Of a stretch of DNA of 43,675 nucleotides, positions 7,525 to 16,398 are shown piece by piece. Below the pieces are notes generated by a model, which ran no database searches, was not told where the DNA came from, and saw only the letters and a program-made list of their open reading frames with translations. The first letter of the stretch is position 1, and each line of letters starts with the position of its first letter. Source of the stretch: Thermoplasmatales archaeon SG8-52-3 (lineage in GTDB: Archaea > Thermoplasmatota > E2 > DHVEG-1); contig LSSG01000018.1 in NCBI GenBank assembly GCA_001595915.1, positions 1 through 43,675 of the forward strand, written 5' to 3'. The position numbers and the translations under genes are program-made.

Positions 7525-8286
7525 TCACCTCAGAACTCCTTCTTTAGCAAGACTATCAACAAGTTTACCAATGGATTCATCAATGTTATCTTTGTAGACA
7601 ATATTTTTTCTTTCCATTGAAACTCCTTTAAGTTCAAGCATTTCAACTTTTGGATACAAAGAATCAGCAACAGAGTCAGCTTTCATCTCATTTATTGGTT
7701 TATTTGCTGCACCAAGAATCTGCATTAAACTAGGAAGTCTAGGTTCATTGATTTCTTTTGTAACTGTTATAAGTACTGGATATGATGATTCAGTGGTAAC
7801 AGCTGTATCGCCCATATTTCTATCAGCGGTAACCTTATCTTTTTCAACAACTAAATTCTGAGCATATGTTATCTGAGGAATACCAAGAAGTCCTGCAAGA
7901 CGTGGACCAGCTTGACCAGAAAACATATCAATAGATGCTTCCCCACAAAGTATTATATCATATTCACCAATTTTTTTAATTGCACCTGCTAGAAGATTTG
8001 ATACTACATAATAATCGTGTTTTTCTGGTGGAGAAACTAGTACTCCTTCATCAGCACCCATTGCAAGAAGTTCTTTTATTCTTTCTTTTGCATCAGATGG
8101 TCCAATTGTAACGACAGTTAATTTTCCACCATGTTTTTCTTTTATTTTTATTGCTTCTTCCATAGCATTTTTATCTATATCACTAATTTTTTGAGGAACA
8201 CCCTGCAATATAGGTTTTTTAGTGTTTGGATCAACTTTCATTTCAGATACATCAATTACTTGCTTTGCACAAACTATTATATTCAT
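7525..8286 (-). CDS. etfB: Electron transfer flavoprotein beta subunit
   Basis: 253 residues. Starts MNIIVCAKQVIDVSEMKVDP, typical of EtfB, with GADEGVLVS and the nucleotide-binding segment GEASIDMFSGQAGPRLAGLLG at about 113-133; a usual beta-subunit ends as here with LPSLMQILGAANKPI followed by a helix-rich tail. It forms the ETF heterodimer with the next gene, binding AMP or a second FAD. It lies 2 bp downstream of the acyl-CoA synthetase stop; a GGAGGAATGA ribosome site overlaps the end of that gene. Confidence 0.95.
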   Translation of the reverse strand: MNIIVCAKQVIDVSEMKVDPNTKKPILQGVPQKISDIDKNAMEEAIKIKEKHGGKLTVVTIGPSDAKERIKELLAMGADEGVLVSPPEKHDYYVVSNLLAGAIKKIGEYDIILCGEASIDMFSGQAGPRLAGLLGIPQITYAQNLVVEKDKVTADRNMGDTAVTTESSYPVLITVTKEINEPRLPSLMQILGAANKPINEMKADSVADSLYPKVEMLELKGVSMERKNIVYKDNIDESIGKLVDSLAKEGVLR

Positions 8287-8288
8287 AA

Positions 8289-9920
8289 TTATTTCATTCC
8301 TCCTACTTTTCTTTCTATTTCCAATTCTCTTAATTCTTTTCTTTTAATCTTACCACTCTGGGTTTTTGGTAATTCTTCAACAAATTCAATTTCTCTTGGA
8401 TATTTGTAAGGAGCTGCAACCATTTTTGTATGCTCTTGAATATCTTTAATTAAATTATCAGATGCCTTAGATTGATCTAATAAAATTACAAATGCTTTAA
8501 CAATAACTCCTCTCATTTTATCAGGACTTGCAACTACTGCACACTCTAGTACTTCTGGGTGTGATATAATTGCTGATTCAACTTCAAAAGGTGAAATTCT
8601 ATATCCTGCAGCCATGATCAAGTCATCGTCACGTCCACTAAACCAAAAATATCCGTCCTCATCTTGATAAAGAACGTCACCTGAAAGGAAAAAACCATTT
8701 TTAAAACTCTTTTTTGTTTTATCAGGTTTGTTCCAATATTCTTTAAATAAACCAGGATCGCCTTCCTTAATTGCAAGAATTCCAGATTCTCCCTGTGGTA
8801 ACTCCTTTCCATTATGATTGACAATTTTACAGAACCTACCAGGTTGAGGTTTTCCACAGGAACCTGGTTTAATTTTCATTCCTTCAAAGTTTGATAGGTA
8901 AACCATGATCTCTGTCATTCCTATTCCATCATAGATATCAAGACCAAACCTTTTTTTCCAAAGTTGAATAACTCGTGGATTAAGTGGTTCACCTGCTGAA
9001 ATACAGTGACTTAATGCTGATAAATCATATTTTTTATAAGCATTTTTAACTGTTAGAAACATACGATATGCAGTAGGTACTGATGCAAGATTTGTAACCT
9101 TATATTTTTCTAATAGTTCAAACCAATGCTCAGGATCAAACCTACCATCATAGATCAACGTAGAAAGCCCCCATCGCCAAGGGTATAAAAACCCATTACC
9201 TAGAGGAAATATCCAGTTAAGATCACCAGTATGAGTCAATAAATCATCATCTTTTCCTTGTTGCCAAAATAATACACTAGGATCATTACCTGGAACCCAA
9301 TGATGAAGATGAACAGCACCTTTTGGATTGCCCGTTGTTCCAGATGTATAACAAAAAAAAGCCATATCATCCTTGTTTGTTTGTTCAATATCTAAATTAC
9401 TTGATGATTCTTTCATTAAATCTTCATATAAAAGTTGATCATCATAGGCATCATCAACAATTATAATATGTTCAAGGCTTGGACATTTTTTCTTTATTTC
9501 ATTAACTTCCTTAACAAATTTAGATGTTGTAATAACAGCTTTTGAGCTACTGTCATTTAGCCTATATTCAATTTCATGAGCTCTAAACATCACACTTGAG
9601 GGAATAGGAATTGCACCAATCTTTACTCCACCTAAAAAAGAAATTTGAAACTCAGGAAGATTTGGAAGTCTTAATAGATATCTATCACCTTTCTTAAAAC
9701 CAAGTTTTTTTAGAGCATTACCAAACTTGTTTGTAAGTCTTTTCATATCGTTATAGGTAAATTTTTCAGAAATTCCTTCAGAATTCTCCCAATATAATGC
9801 TACCTTATTTTTTTTATTTGTTACTGTATGTTTATCAACACAGTCATAACCAATATTATATTTTTTAGGAATGTCCCATTTCCAATTCTTATATTCCTCT
9901 TCGTAATTAAACTCCCCCAT
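8289..9920 (-). CDS. AMP-forming acyl-CoA synthetase (medium-chain/ACSM type)
   Basis: 543 residues, full length for the ANL superfamily. Motifs in order: P-loop-like YTSGTTGNPKGAVH at about 193-206, GIGMTEIMVYL (A5), SGDVLYQDEDGYFWFSGRDD (A7/A8) then AAGYRISPFEVE, and the C-terminal catalytic lysine in TQSGKIKRKEL. It activates a carboxylic acid to acyl-AMP and acyl-CoA at the cost of ATP to AMP. The sequence style (HHWVPGNDPSVLFWQQGKDD) resembles medium-chain/branched acyl-CoA ligases rather than acetyl-CoA synthetase. Cotranscription with acyl-CoA dehydrogenase and ETF suggests it feeds fatty or branched short-chain acids (butyrate, isobutyrate) into the island. GAGGT lies about 8 nt before the ATG. 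Confidence 0.9.
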   Translation of the reverse strand: MGEFNYEEEYKNWKWDIPKKYNIGYDCVDKHTVTNKKNKVALYWENSEGISEKFTYNDMKRLTNKFGNALKKLGFKKGDRYLLRLPNLPEFQISFLGGVKIGAIPIPSSVMFRAHEIEYRLNDSSSKAVITTSKFVKEVNEIKKKCPSLEHIIIVDDAYDDQLLYEDLMKESSSNLDIEQTNKDDMAFFCYTSGTTGNPKGAVHLHHWVPGNDPSVLFWQQGKDDDLLTHTGDLNWIFPLGNGFLYPWRWGLSTLIYDGRFDPEHWFELLEKYKVTNLASVPTAYRMFLTVKNAYKKYDLSALSHCISAGEPLNPRVIQLWKKRFGLDIYDGIGMTEIMVYLSNFEGMKIKPGSCGKPQPGRFCKIVNHNGKELPQGESGILAIKEGDPGLFKEYWNKPDKTKKSFKNGFFLSGDVLYQDEDGYFWFSGRDDDLIMAAGYRISPFEVESAIISHPEVLECAVVASPDKMRGVIVKAFVILLDQSKASDNLIKDIQEHTKMVAAPYKYPREIEFVEELPKTQSGKIKRKELRELEIERKVGGMK

Positions 9921-9939
9921 TACAAATACCTCAGTAAAT

Positions 9940-11079
9940 TTATCTTAGAAGACTTGCAGCAATAACTAGTCTTTGAACTTCAGATGTCCCCTCATAGATT
10001 TCAGTAATTTTAGAGTCTCTGAATAACCTTTCAACAGTGTATTCTTTAGTATAACCATATCCTCCATGGATTTGAACTGCTTTAATTGCTGATTCAACTG
10101 CAGTTTCTGAAGCAAATAATTTTGCCATTGCAGCTTCCTTGGAAAATCTTTCACCTAAATCCTTTTTATAAGATGCATTATAAACAAGAAATCGTGAAGC
10201 TTCAATTTTTGTTGCCATATCTGCAATCATCCATTGAATTGCTTGCATTTGCGCAAGAGGTTTACCAAATTGCTGTCTTTGTTTAGAATATTCAATACTT
10301 TCATCAAGTGCTGCTTGGGCAATACCAACTGCTTGTGAGGCAATACCAATTCTTCCTCCATCAAGGGTTGCTAAAGCAATTTTGAATCCTTCTCCTTCTT
10401 TTCCAAGAAGATTTTCTTTTGGTACCTCCATATTTTCAAAAAGTAATTCTGATGTTTTAGATGCATTAATCCCTAGTTTTTCAAAGATACTTCCGACTTT
10501 ATAACCTTTAAAATCACTTTCCACGATGAATGCACTGATTCCTTTTGATCCAGCACTTTTATCAGTAATTGCAAAAACAATGATTATTCCTGCTTCAGGA
10601 CCACTAGTAATAAACGTTTTATCTCCGTTTATTATATATTTATTTCCTTTAAGAACTGCTGTTGTTTGCATTGCCCCTAGATCAGAACCTGCGTTTGGTT
10701 CAGTTCCGGCAAATGCACCTATTTTTTCTCCACTTGCAAGTATTGGTAGATATTTTTTCTTTTGTTCGTCTGTTCCATATTTCATTATTGGCCAACTTAC
10801 TAAAGAATTATGAACTGAAGTTATAACTCCAGTTGATGCACATTTTCTTGATATCTCCTCAACAACAATTGAGTAACTTATTGTATCAAGTCCTGCCCCA
10901 CCATATTCTGTAGGTATTATTGTTCCAAGAAGTCCAAGTTTTGACATTTTTTGAAGAATTTTAGTTGGATATTCCTCTTTTTTATCAAGTTCTGCTGCAA
11001 CTGGTGCAATTTCTTTATCTGCAAATTCTCGGACCATTTTTTGTATCATTTTTTGTTGATCATTTAACTCTAATTTCAT
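9940..11079 (-). CDS. Acyl-CoA dehydrogenase (short-chain type)
   Basis: 379 residues, typical of butyryl-/short-chain acyl-CoA dehydrogenases. N-terminal helical domain, beta-barrel FAD site (AFAGTEPNAGSDLGAMQTTA, KTFITSGPEAG), and the C-terminal helices with QAIQWMIADMATKIEASR and IHGGYGYTKEYTVERLFRD. The catalytic glutamate is present in EIYEGTSEVQRLVIA near the C-terminus, the location used by butyryl- and short-branched-chain enzymes. It oxidises acyl-CoA to 2-enoyl-CoA and reduces the ETF encoded downstream. First gene of the acd-acs-etfB-etfA set, transcribed divergently from the adenosyltransferase/mutase operon across a 94-bp promoter region. Confidence 0.95.
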   Translation of the reverse strand: MKLELNDQQKMIQKMVREFADKEIAPVAAELDKKEEYPTKILQKMSKLGLLGTIIPTEYGGAGLDTISYSIVVEEISRKCASTGVITSVHNSLVSWPIMKYGTDEQKKKYLPILASGEKIGAFAGTEPNAGSDLGAMQTTAVLKGNKYIINGDKTFITSGPEAGIIIVFAITDKSAGSKGISAFIVESDFKGYKVGSIFEKLGINASKTSELLFENMEVPKENLLGKEGEGFKIALATLDGGRIGIASQAVGIAQAALDESIEYSKQRQQFGKPLAQMQAIQWMIADMATKIEASRFLVYNASYKKDLGERFSKEAAMAKLFASETAVESAIKAVQIHGGYGYTKEYTVERLFRDSKITEIYEGTSEVQRLVIAASLLR

Positions 11080-11173
11080 GAGGCTGGAATCTAGTTATTA
11101 AAAATAAAGGTTTCTATAGAATCATAAGGAAAGAAATATAATAATGTATACAATACACCGAGGGGAGATTTCA

Positions 11174-11692
11174 TTGAAAAAAGGATATATTCATGTATAC
11201 ACTGGTCCAGGAAAAGGAAAAACCACTGCAGCTTTAGGTCTTGGAATTCGTGCTGCAGGTGCAGGAATGAAGGTTCATATGGTCCAGTTTATGAAAGGTA
11301 GGAGATATAGTGAGATAGATACCTTAGAAAATATTGCTAATTTTACAATTTCTCAGCACGGTAGAGACGATTTTGTATCAAAAGAAAAACCTGATCGAGT
11401 GGATATCGATCTTGCTAAAAAGGGTTTCAACTATTCCAAGGAAATTGTAAACAATGGAAAATATGATATGATTATTCTTGATGAAATCAACGTTGCAGTC
11501 GATTATAATCTTATTCAATTAAAAGATGTTATAAAACTTCTTGAAGGAAAACCTAAGAAACTAGAACTGATCCTTACTGGTAGATATGCCCATCCTGAAA
11601 TAGTAAGGTGTGCTGACCTTGTCACAGAAATGCTTGAAATAAAACATCCTTACCAGCAAGGAGTGGAGGCACGAAAAGGTATTGATTTCTAG
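11174..11692 (+). CDS. cobA: Cob(I)alamin adenosyltransferase, CobA/BtuR type
   Basis: 172 residues from the TTG at 11174, chosen because GAGGGGAG (11160-11167) is 6 nt upstream; the ATG at 11144 would add 10 residues and has no ribosome site. P-loop GPGKGKTTAALG at the N-terminus, then MVQFMKG, DMIILDEINVAVDYN (Walker B), LILTGRYAHPEI and VTEMLEIKHPYQQGVEARKG, all diagnostic of the CobA/BtuR/CobO family. It makes adenosylcobalamin, the cofactor of the mutase encoded next, 15 bp downstream. This placement argues for local cofactor supply to the mutase. Confidence 0.95.
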   Translation: MKKGYIHVYTGPGKGKTTAALGLGIRAAGAGMKVHMVQFMKGRRYSEIDTLENIANFTISQHGRDDFVSKEKPDRVDIDLAKKGFNYSKEIVNNGKYDMIILDEINVAVDYNLIQLKDVIKLLEGKPKKLELILTGRYAHPEIVRCADLVTEMLEIKHPYQQGVEARKGIDF

Positions 11693-11707
11693 AGGGAGGT
11701 TTGTTAT

Positions 11708-13384
11708 ATGTTTGATAAGAATAAAATGATCAATATAAAAAAAAAGAAAGACGAGTGGAGTAAAGAATGTTATTTAAAACATATTAAAAATCATCCTGAA
11801 CGAAAAAAGAAATTTAATAACCTTTCTTCAATAGATATTAAAAGTGTCTATGATCCAGATGATATTTCTCATCTTGATTTTTATGATCATATAGGATTTC
11901 CTGGAGATTATCCATTTTTAAGAGGTATTCATCCAACAATGTATAGAGGTCGTTTGTGGACCATGCGTCAATTTAGCGGTTTTGGTTCTGCTGAAGAGAC
12001 CAATAAACGTTATAAGTATTTGTTAAAGCATGGTGAAACCGGACTTAGTGTTGCTTTTGATTATCCCACTTTATACGGTTATGATACTGATCACACACTT
12101 TCACGTGGGGAATTTGGAAAATGTGGTGTAGCAATTTCTTCACTTAATGATATGGAGATTTTATTTAATGGTATTCCTATTGATGAAGTAACAACTAGTA
12201 TGACTATAAATGGACCTGCTGCTATTGTTTGGGCCTTTTATATTGCAAATGCTGAAAATCGAGGTATTAGTATAAAAAGAATAGGTGGAACAATTCAAAA
12301 TGATATTTTAAAGGAGTATATTGCCCAGAAATCTTTTATTTTCCCTCCAGAACCAAGTATGCGCTTGATAGTTGATACATTTGAATATGGATACAAGGAA
12401 GTCCCACGTTGGAACACTATTAGTATTAGTGGTTATCACATACGTGAAGCAGGTAGCACTGCAATTCAGGAACTTGCATTTACTTTAGGTGATGGAGTTG
12501 AATATGTTAAATGGGCAATCAAACGAGGTCTAAAGATTGATGATTTTGCTCCACGATTAAGTTTCTTTTTTAATGCTCACAATGATTTCTTTGAAGAAAT
12601 TGCTAAATATCGTGCTGCAAGACGTATATGGGCTCAAGAAATGAAAAAATTAGGTGCAAAAAAGGATAGATCACTATACATGCGTTTTCATACTCAAACT
12701 GCCGGTTGTTCACTTACCGCCCAGCAGCCTGAAATTAATATTGCTCGCGTAACGATGCAAGCTCTTTCTGCAGTTCTGGGTGGAACTCAGTCTCTTCATA
12801 CAAATTCAATGGATGAAGCTCTTGCACTTCCTTCTGCAAAAGCAGCTCGAATTGCTTTGAGAACTCAACAGATTATTGCTGAAGAAAGTGGAGTTACTAA
12901 TACAGTTGATCCTCTTGGAGGTTCTTACTATATTGAGTGGCTTACTGATAAGATGGTGGAAGAAACTTACAAATATTTTGATAAAGTTGAAAAATTAGGT
13001 GGTGTTATTCCTGCAATTGAAAAAGGTTTTTTCCAGCGTGAGATTGCTGAATCTGCATATAGGTATCAAAAAGAAATTGATTCAAAAGATCGTATTATGG
13101 TTGGTGTGAATAAGTATCAGATGGATGAACCAATTGAGATTCCAATTCTAAAAATGGATGAAAAGGGAGAGGAACGTCAGATTAATCGATTAAAAAAGCT
13201 TCGTAAAAATAGAAATAATTCAAAGTTTGAGAGAAATCTATCTAATCTTAGAAGTGCAGCAAAAGGTGATAAAAATCTGATGCCAATTATTCTCGAATGC
13301 GTTCATTCATATGCAACTTTAGGTGAGACTTGTGATGTTTTAAGGGAGGTTTTTGGAGAATATAAAGAGCCTGCAATTTATTGA
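11708..13384 (+). CDS. icmA: B12-dependent acyl-CoA mutase large subunit, isobutyryl-CoA mutase signature
   Basis: 558 residues, TIM-barrel substrate domain only; the B12 domain is the next gene. The family is unmistakable: [67 protein letters not shown]. Numbering coincides with the Propionibacterium methylmalonyl-CoA mutase. The two residues that hold the methylmalonyl carboxylate, Tyr89 and Arg207, are Phe89 (RQFSG) and Gln207 (YIAQKSF) here. Phe/Gln is the published pair of isobutyryl-CoA mutase (IcmA Phe80/Gln198); Ala116 argues against 2-hydroxyisobutyryl-CoA mutase, which has Ile and Asp/Gln. Predicted reaction: n-butyryl-CoA to and from isobutyryl-CoA. Size also matches IcmA (about 566). 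Automatic annotation would say methylmalonyl-CoA mutase. Confidence 0.8.
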   Translation: MFDKNKMINIKKKKDEWSKECYLKHIKNHPERKKKFNNLSSIDIKSVYDPDDISHLDFYDHIGFPGDYPFLRGIHPTMYRGRLWTMRQFSGFGSAEETNKRYKYLLKHGETGLSVAFDYPTLYGYDTDHTLSRGEFGKCGVAISSLNDMEILFNGIPIDEVTTSMTINGPAAIVWAFYIANAENRGISIKRIGGTIQNDILKEYIAQKSFIFPPEPSMRLIVDTFEYGYKEVPRWNTISISGYHIREAGSTAIQELAFTLGDGVEYVKWAIKRGLKIDDFAPRLSFFFNAHNDFFEEIAKYRAARRIWAQEMKKLGAKKDRSLYMRFHTQTAGCSLTAQQPEINIARVTMQALSAVLGGTQSLHTNSMDEALALPSAKAARIALRTQQIIAEESGVTNTVDPLGGSYYIEWLTDKMVEETYKYFDKVEKLGGVIPAIEKGFFQREIAESAYRYQKEIDSKDRIMVGVNKYQMDEPIEIPILKMDEKGEERQINRLKKLRKNRNNSKFERNLSNLRSAAKGDKNLMPIILECVHSYATLGETCDVLREVFGEYKEPAIY

Positions 13385-13399
13385 GGAGGTTATTATCAA

Positions 13400-13795
13400 A
13401 TGGATCAGAAGATTAGAGTTTTGGTAGCCAAACCAGGTCTTGATGGCCATGATAGAGGAGCAAAAATTGTTGCTCGTGCTCTTCGTGATGCTGGTATGGA
13501 GGTTGTTTATACTGGTCTTCATCAAACTGCTGAGATGATTGTTGAAACTGCAATTCAGGAAGATGTCAATGTAATTGGTTTAAGTTTGCTATCTGGTGCG
13601 CATATGACATTGTTTATTGATGTTACTAAACTATTGAAAGAAAAAGGTTTGGACGATGTATTAGTTATTGGTGGAGGAATAATACCTGAAGAAGATGTTT
13701 CAAAATTAAAAAAAGCAGGTGTATCTGGAGTTTTTGGTCCAGGTACTCATTGTGATGATATTGTTGAGTTTATTCGCAAGAATGTGAAAAAATGA
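13400..13795 (+). CDS. icmB: B12-binding small subunit of the acyl-CoA mutase
   Basis: 131 residues, a free-standing cobalamin-binding domain. DGHDRG at about 15-20 is the DxHxxG motif whose His coordinates cobalt; SLLSG (about 62-66) and [10 protein letters not shown] supply the other base-off/His-on contacts. It pairs with the large subunit 15 bp upstream; GAGGAGG precedes its ATG by about 10 nt. Length agrees with IcmB (about 136) and with small subunits of archaeal methylmalonyl-CoA mutases, so the substrate call rests on the large subunit. Its stop overlaps the start of the GTPase gene. Confidence 0.9.
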   Translation: MDQKIRVLVAKPGLDGHDRGAKIVARALRDAGMEVVYTGLHQTAEMIVETAIQEDVNVIGLSLLSGAHMTLFIDVTKLLKEKGLDDVLVIGGGIIPEEDVSKLKKAGVSGVFGPGTHCDDIVEFIRKNVKK

Positions 13796-14733
13796 ATGAA
13801 TTTGCTGCAAAGGTCTTAGAAGGCGATCCTAGATCAATTGCAAAATTAATAACACAAGCAGAAAACACTTCACCTTTGGCAGCTAGCCAAATGAAGAAAA
13901 TTCATCCTTATACTGGTAAAGCCTATGTTATCGGAATAACTGGTGTAATGGGAAGTGGCAAGAGTACACTCATCTATGAGATGACAAAAGAGTATAGACG
14001 ACAGGGTTTAAAAGTTGGAATAATAGCAATCGATCCGACAAGCCCTTTCAGTGGTGGTGCTTTATTAGGTGATAGAATACGAATGACAGAATTAGCAACC
14101 GACAATGGTGTCTTTATTAGAAGTATGGGTACTCGTGGTATGCTTGGGGGACTTGCAAGTGCAGTTTATGATGTTGTGGAAATATTGGATGCTTCAGGAA
14201 AAGATATTATTTTAGTTGAAACTGTTGGAGTTGGACAAGCAGAAGTTGATATAATTAAAATTGCTGATACTACTCTTGTTGTGCTTATTCCGGGTCTTGG
14301 TGATTCCATACAAACAATTAAAGCAGGTATAATGGAAATTGCAGATATCTATATTGTAAATAAAGCTGATAGGTCAGGTGTAGAACAAGCTGTTGCTGAA
14401 TTGGAATCATTAATAGATATTACTTGTATTGATAAGGACAGAAAAACACCAGTTCTTACAACTATTGCAAAACAAAAAAAGGGTATTATTGAGCTTGTTA
14501 AGGAAATTGAGAATCATAAAAATTATCTGAAAAAAACAAAAATGTTTGAGTTAAAGCGTAGAAAACGATACGAAGCTGAACTTGTTGAAATCATTAGAAA
14601 AAGATTGATGAATTTTATATTTGATGAATCAACTTTTAAGGGCAAAGTTGAATCTTTAATTGATAAAATAAGTAAAAAAGAGGTAGACCCTTATTCTGCT
14701 GCTGAGGAAATTTTAGGTAAGATTTTAAAATAG
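13792..14733 (+). CDS. meaB: MeaB/ArgK-family mutase chaperone GTPase
   Basis: 313 residues. G1 motif GVMGSGKST (the usual Pro is Met), [20 protein letters not shown]3 region [13 protein letters not shown], and G4 NKADRSG. The N-terminal helical arm and C-terminal dimerisation helices ([18 protein letters not shown]) match MeaB. This GTPase gates delivery of adenosylcobalamin to the mutase and rescues inactivated enzyme. The ATGA overlap with the small subunit shows translational coupling. The operon (adenosyltransferase, large subunit, small subunit, GTPase) is complete for an active B12 mutase; no methylmalonyl-CoA epimerase is present. Confidence 0.93.
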   Translation: MNEFAAKVLEGDPRSIAKLITQAENTSPLAASQMKKIHPYTGKAYVIGITGVMGSGKSTLIYEMTKEYRRQGLKVGIIAIDPTSPFSGGALLGDRIRMTELATDNGVFIRSMGTRGMLGGLASAVYDVVEILDASGKDIILVETVGVGQAEVDIIKIADTTLVVLIPGLGDSIQTIKAGIMEIADIYIVNKADRSGVEQAVAELESLIDITCIDKDRKTPVLTTIAKQKKGIIELVKEIENHKNYLKKTKMFELKRRKRYEAELVEIIRKRLMNFIFDESTFKGKVESLIDKISKKEVDPYSAAEEILGKILK

Positions 14734-14736
14734 AAA

Positions 14737-14756
14737 AAAGGTAATTATTTACCTTT
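14737..14756 (-). terminator. Hairpin between convergent meaB and enoyl-CoA hydratase genes
   Basis: Perfect 8-bp stem AAAGGTAA/TTACCTTT with a 4-nt loop. On the minus strand it is followed by CTTTTTTC, giving an intrinsic-terminator-like structure for the hydratase operon. Its loop and right arm include the hydratase stop codon. Confidence 0.45.
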
Positions 14757-15527
14757 GAATTCAGGTTTTCTCTTTTCAAGAAAAGCTTTCATTCCTTCTT
14801 TTTGATCGTTTGTTGAAAAGCTTGATCCGAAATATGAAATCTCTAATGAACAAGCTGTATTAATATCAATATCAGCACCTTTATTTACAAGTGATTTTAT
14901 AAAAGCTGTCTGAACTGTTGATTTACTTGCTATTTGACCTGCTAGTTTTTGTGCTGTTTCCATAAGTTTGTCATCATCTACAACCATGTTTACTAGACCA
15001 ATTTTACAAGCTTCTTCTGCATCAATATTTTTACCTGTAAACATTAATTCCTTAGCTTTCATTCTTCCAACAAGTCTGGGAAGTCTTTGTGTTCCTCCAA
15101 AACCTGGATGAACGCCGAGGTTGATTTCAGGTTGACCTAATTTTGCACTTTTTGCAGCAATGCAAATGTCACATGCCATTAAAACCTCACAACCCCCTCC
15201 AAGAGCATAACCGTTTATTGCTGCAATAAAAGGTATTCGAGAGTTTTCAATTTTCATTAGCATGTTGTGTCCAAGTTCTGCAAACTTTTTACCTTCAAGA
15301 GGTGTCATTTCAGACATTTGTTTGATGTCTGCACCTGCAATAAATGCTTTGTCTCCTTCACCTGTAAAAATTACTACCTTTACGCTTGTATCTTTATCCA
15401 ATTCTTCTACTGCAGATGTAATTTCAGAAATTGTTTCTTTATTTAGAGCATTTAACACTTGGGGTCTATTGATTTTTATTGTTGCAATTCCTTCTTTTTT
15501 TTCAATTTTTATGTTTTTGAAAGCCAT
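14745..15527 (-). CDS. Enoyl-CoA hydratase (crotonase type)
   Basis: 260 residues, standard crotonase length. Oxyanion-hole segment AFIAGADIKQM (about 60-70) and NGYALGGGCEVLMACD, with the first catalytic glutamate in GGGCE; the second is in GQPEINLGVHPGFGGTQRL. Both glutamates are kept, so hydration of crotonyl-CoA-like 2-enoyl-CoA to 3-hydroxyacyl-CoA is well supported. It lies third in a thiolase, 3-hydroxyacyl-CoA dehydrogenase, hydratase set on the minus strand, 11 bp after the dehydrogenase, and converges on the mutase operon. AGGAG precedes the ATG. Confidence 0.94.
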   Translation of the reverse strand: MAFKNIKIEKKEGIATIKINRPQVLNALNKETISEITSAVEELDKDTSVKVVIFTGEGDKAFIAGADIKQMSEMTPLEGKKFAELGHNMLMKIENSRIPFIAAINGYALGGGCEVLMACDICIAAKSAKLGQPEINLGVHPGFGGTQRLPRLVGRMKAKELMFTGKNIDAEEACKIGLVNMVVDDDKLMETAQKLAGQIASKSTVQTAFIKSLVNKGADIDINTACSLEISYFGSSFSTNDQKEGMKAFLEKRKPEFKGK

Positions 15528-15538
15528 AAAATCCTCTC

Positions 15539-16393
15539 CTACTTGCTATAATCATAAAATCCTTTACCTGTTTTTCTACCAAGATTACCTGCCTGAACCA
15601 TCTTTTTCAAAAGAGGACAGGGTCTATATTTTGAGTCATTAAATCCTTCATATAAAACATTCATAATATCCAAACAGACATCAAGTCCTATTAGATCTGC
15701 AAGCTCAAGTGGACCCATTGGATGGTTCATACCAAGCTTCATAACATTATCTATTGCTTCAGCAGTACCTGTTCCATCCATTAAACAAAAAACTGCTTCA
15801 TTAATCATTGGAATCAAGACACGATTTGAAACAAATCCAGGACCATCATTAACTTCTACTGGGATTTTATCCATCTTTTCTGCAAGCTCTTTTATGAGTT
15901 TTGTTGTCTGATCATCTGTTCGAAGTCCTCTTATCACTTCAACAAGTTTCATAATTGGAACTGGGTTCATAAAATGCATTCCAATGAAATGCTTAGGTCT
16001 ATTTGTAACAGAAGCTAGATCAGTTATTGGAATAGTTGAGGTGTTTGATGCAAGAATTGTTTCTTTCTTACATATTTTATCAAGGTCTCTAAACAATTCC
16101 TTTTTTACCTTTATATTTTCAAATATTGCTTCTATTACAAGATCTGAATCCTTCAGATCTTCAAGTTTTGTAGTTCCTTTAATATGAGATAAAATCTTTT
16201 TTTTATCTTCTTCAGCCATTTTTCCTTTTTCAACACTTTTAGATAGAAAACGTTGAATTTTATTCATACCATCTTCAACAAATTCATCTTTAATATCTCT
16301 TAATATAACATCAAAACCTGCTTTTGCAGCAACAAGAGCAATGCCATGTCCCATTTGACCTGCACCAATTACACCAACTTTTTTAACACCCAT
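15539..16393 (-). CDS. 3-hydroxybutyryl-CoA dehydrogenase
   Basis: 284 residues from the ATG at 16393, chosen because GAGGTGA lies 5 nt upstream and overlaps the thiolase stop; an upstream GTG would sit on top of that ribosome site. NAD-binding [22 protein letters not shown], catalytic His/Glu in [20 protein letters not shown], and C-terminal [17 protein letters not shown] with [11 protein letters not shown]. Oxidises 3-hydroxyacyl-CoA (probably 3-hydroxybutyryl-CoA) to the 3-keto compound. Sits between thiolase and hydratase, so the second half of beta-oxidation is complete. Confidence 0.94.
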   Translation of the reverse strand: MGVKKVGVIGAGQMGHGIALVAAKAGFDVILRDIKDEFVEDGMNKIQRFLSKSVEKGKMAEEDKKKILSHIKGTTKLEDLKDSDLVIEAIFENIKVKKELFRDLDKICKKETILASNTSTIPITDLASVTNRPKHFIGMHFMNPVPIMKLVEVIRGLRTDDQTTKLIKELAEKMDKIPVEVNDGPGFVSNRVLIPMINEAVFCLMDGTGTAEAIDNVMKLGMNHPMGPLELADLIGLDVCLDIMNVLYEGFNDSKYRPCPLLKKMVQAGNLGRKTGKGFYDYSK

Positions 16394-16398
16394 TATTT

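Noticed and set aside
10526-10813. Open frame antisense to the acyl-CoA dehydrogenase (and similar ones opposite etfB, thiolase, kinase)
   Set aside because: No ribosome site or recognisable domain; explained as the shadow of a confidently assigned gene on the other strand.
11708-13384. Plain methylmalonyl-CoA mutase assignment
   Set aside because: The carboxylate-binding Tyr and Arg are replaced by Phe and Gln; kept only as the alternative.
11708-13795. 2-hydroxyisobutyryl-CoA mutase
   Set aside because: Position 89 is Phe, not Ile, and Ala116 is kept where that enzyme differs.
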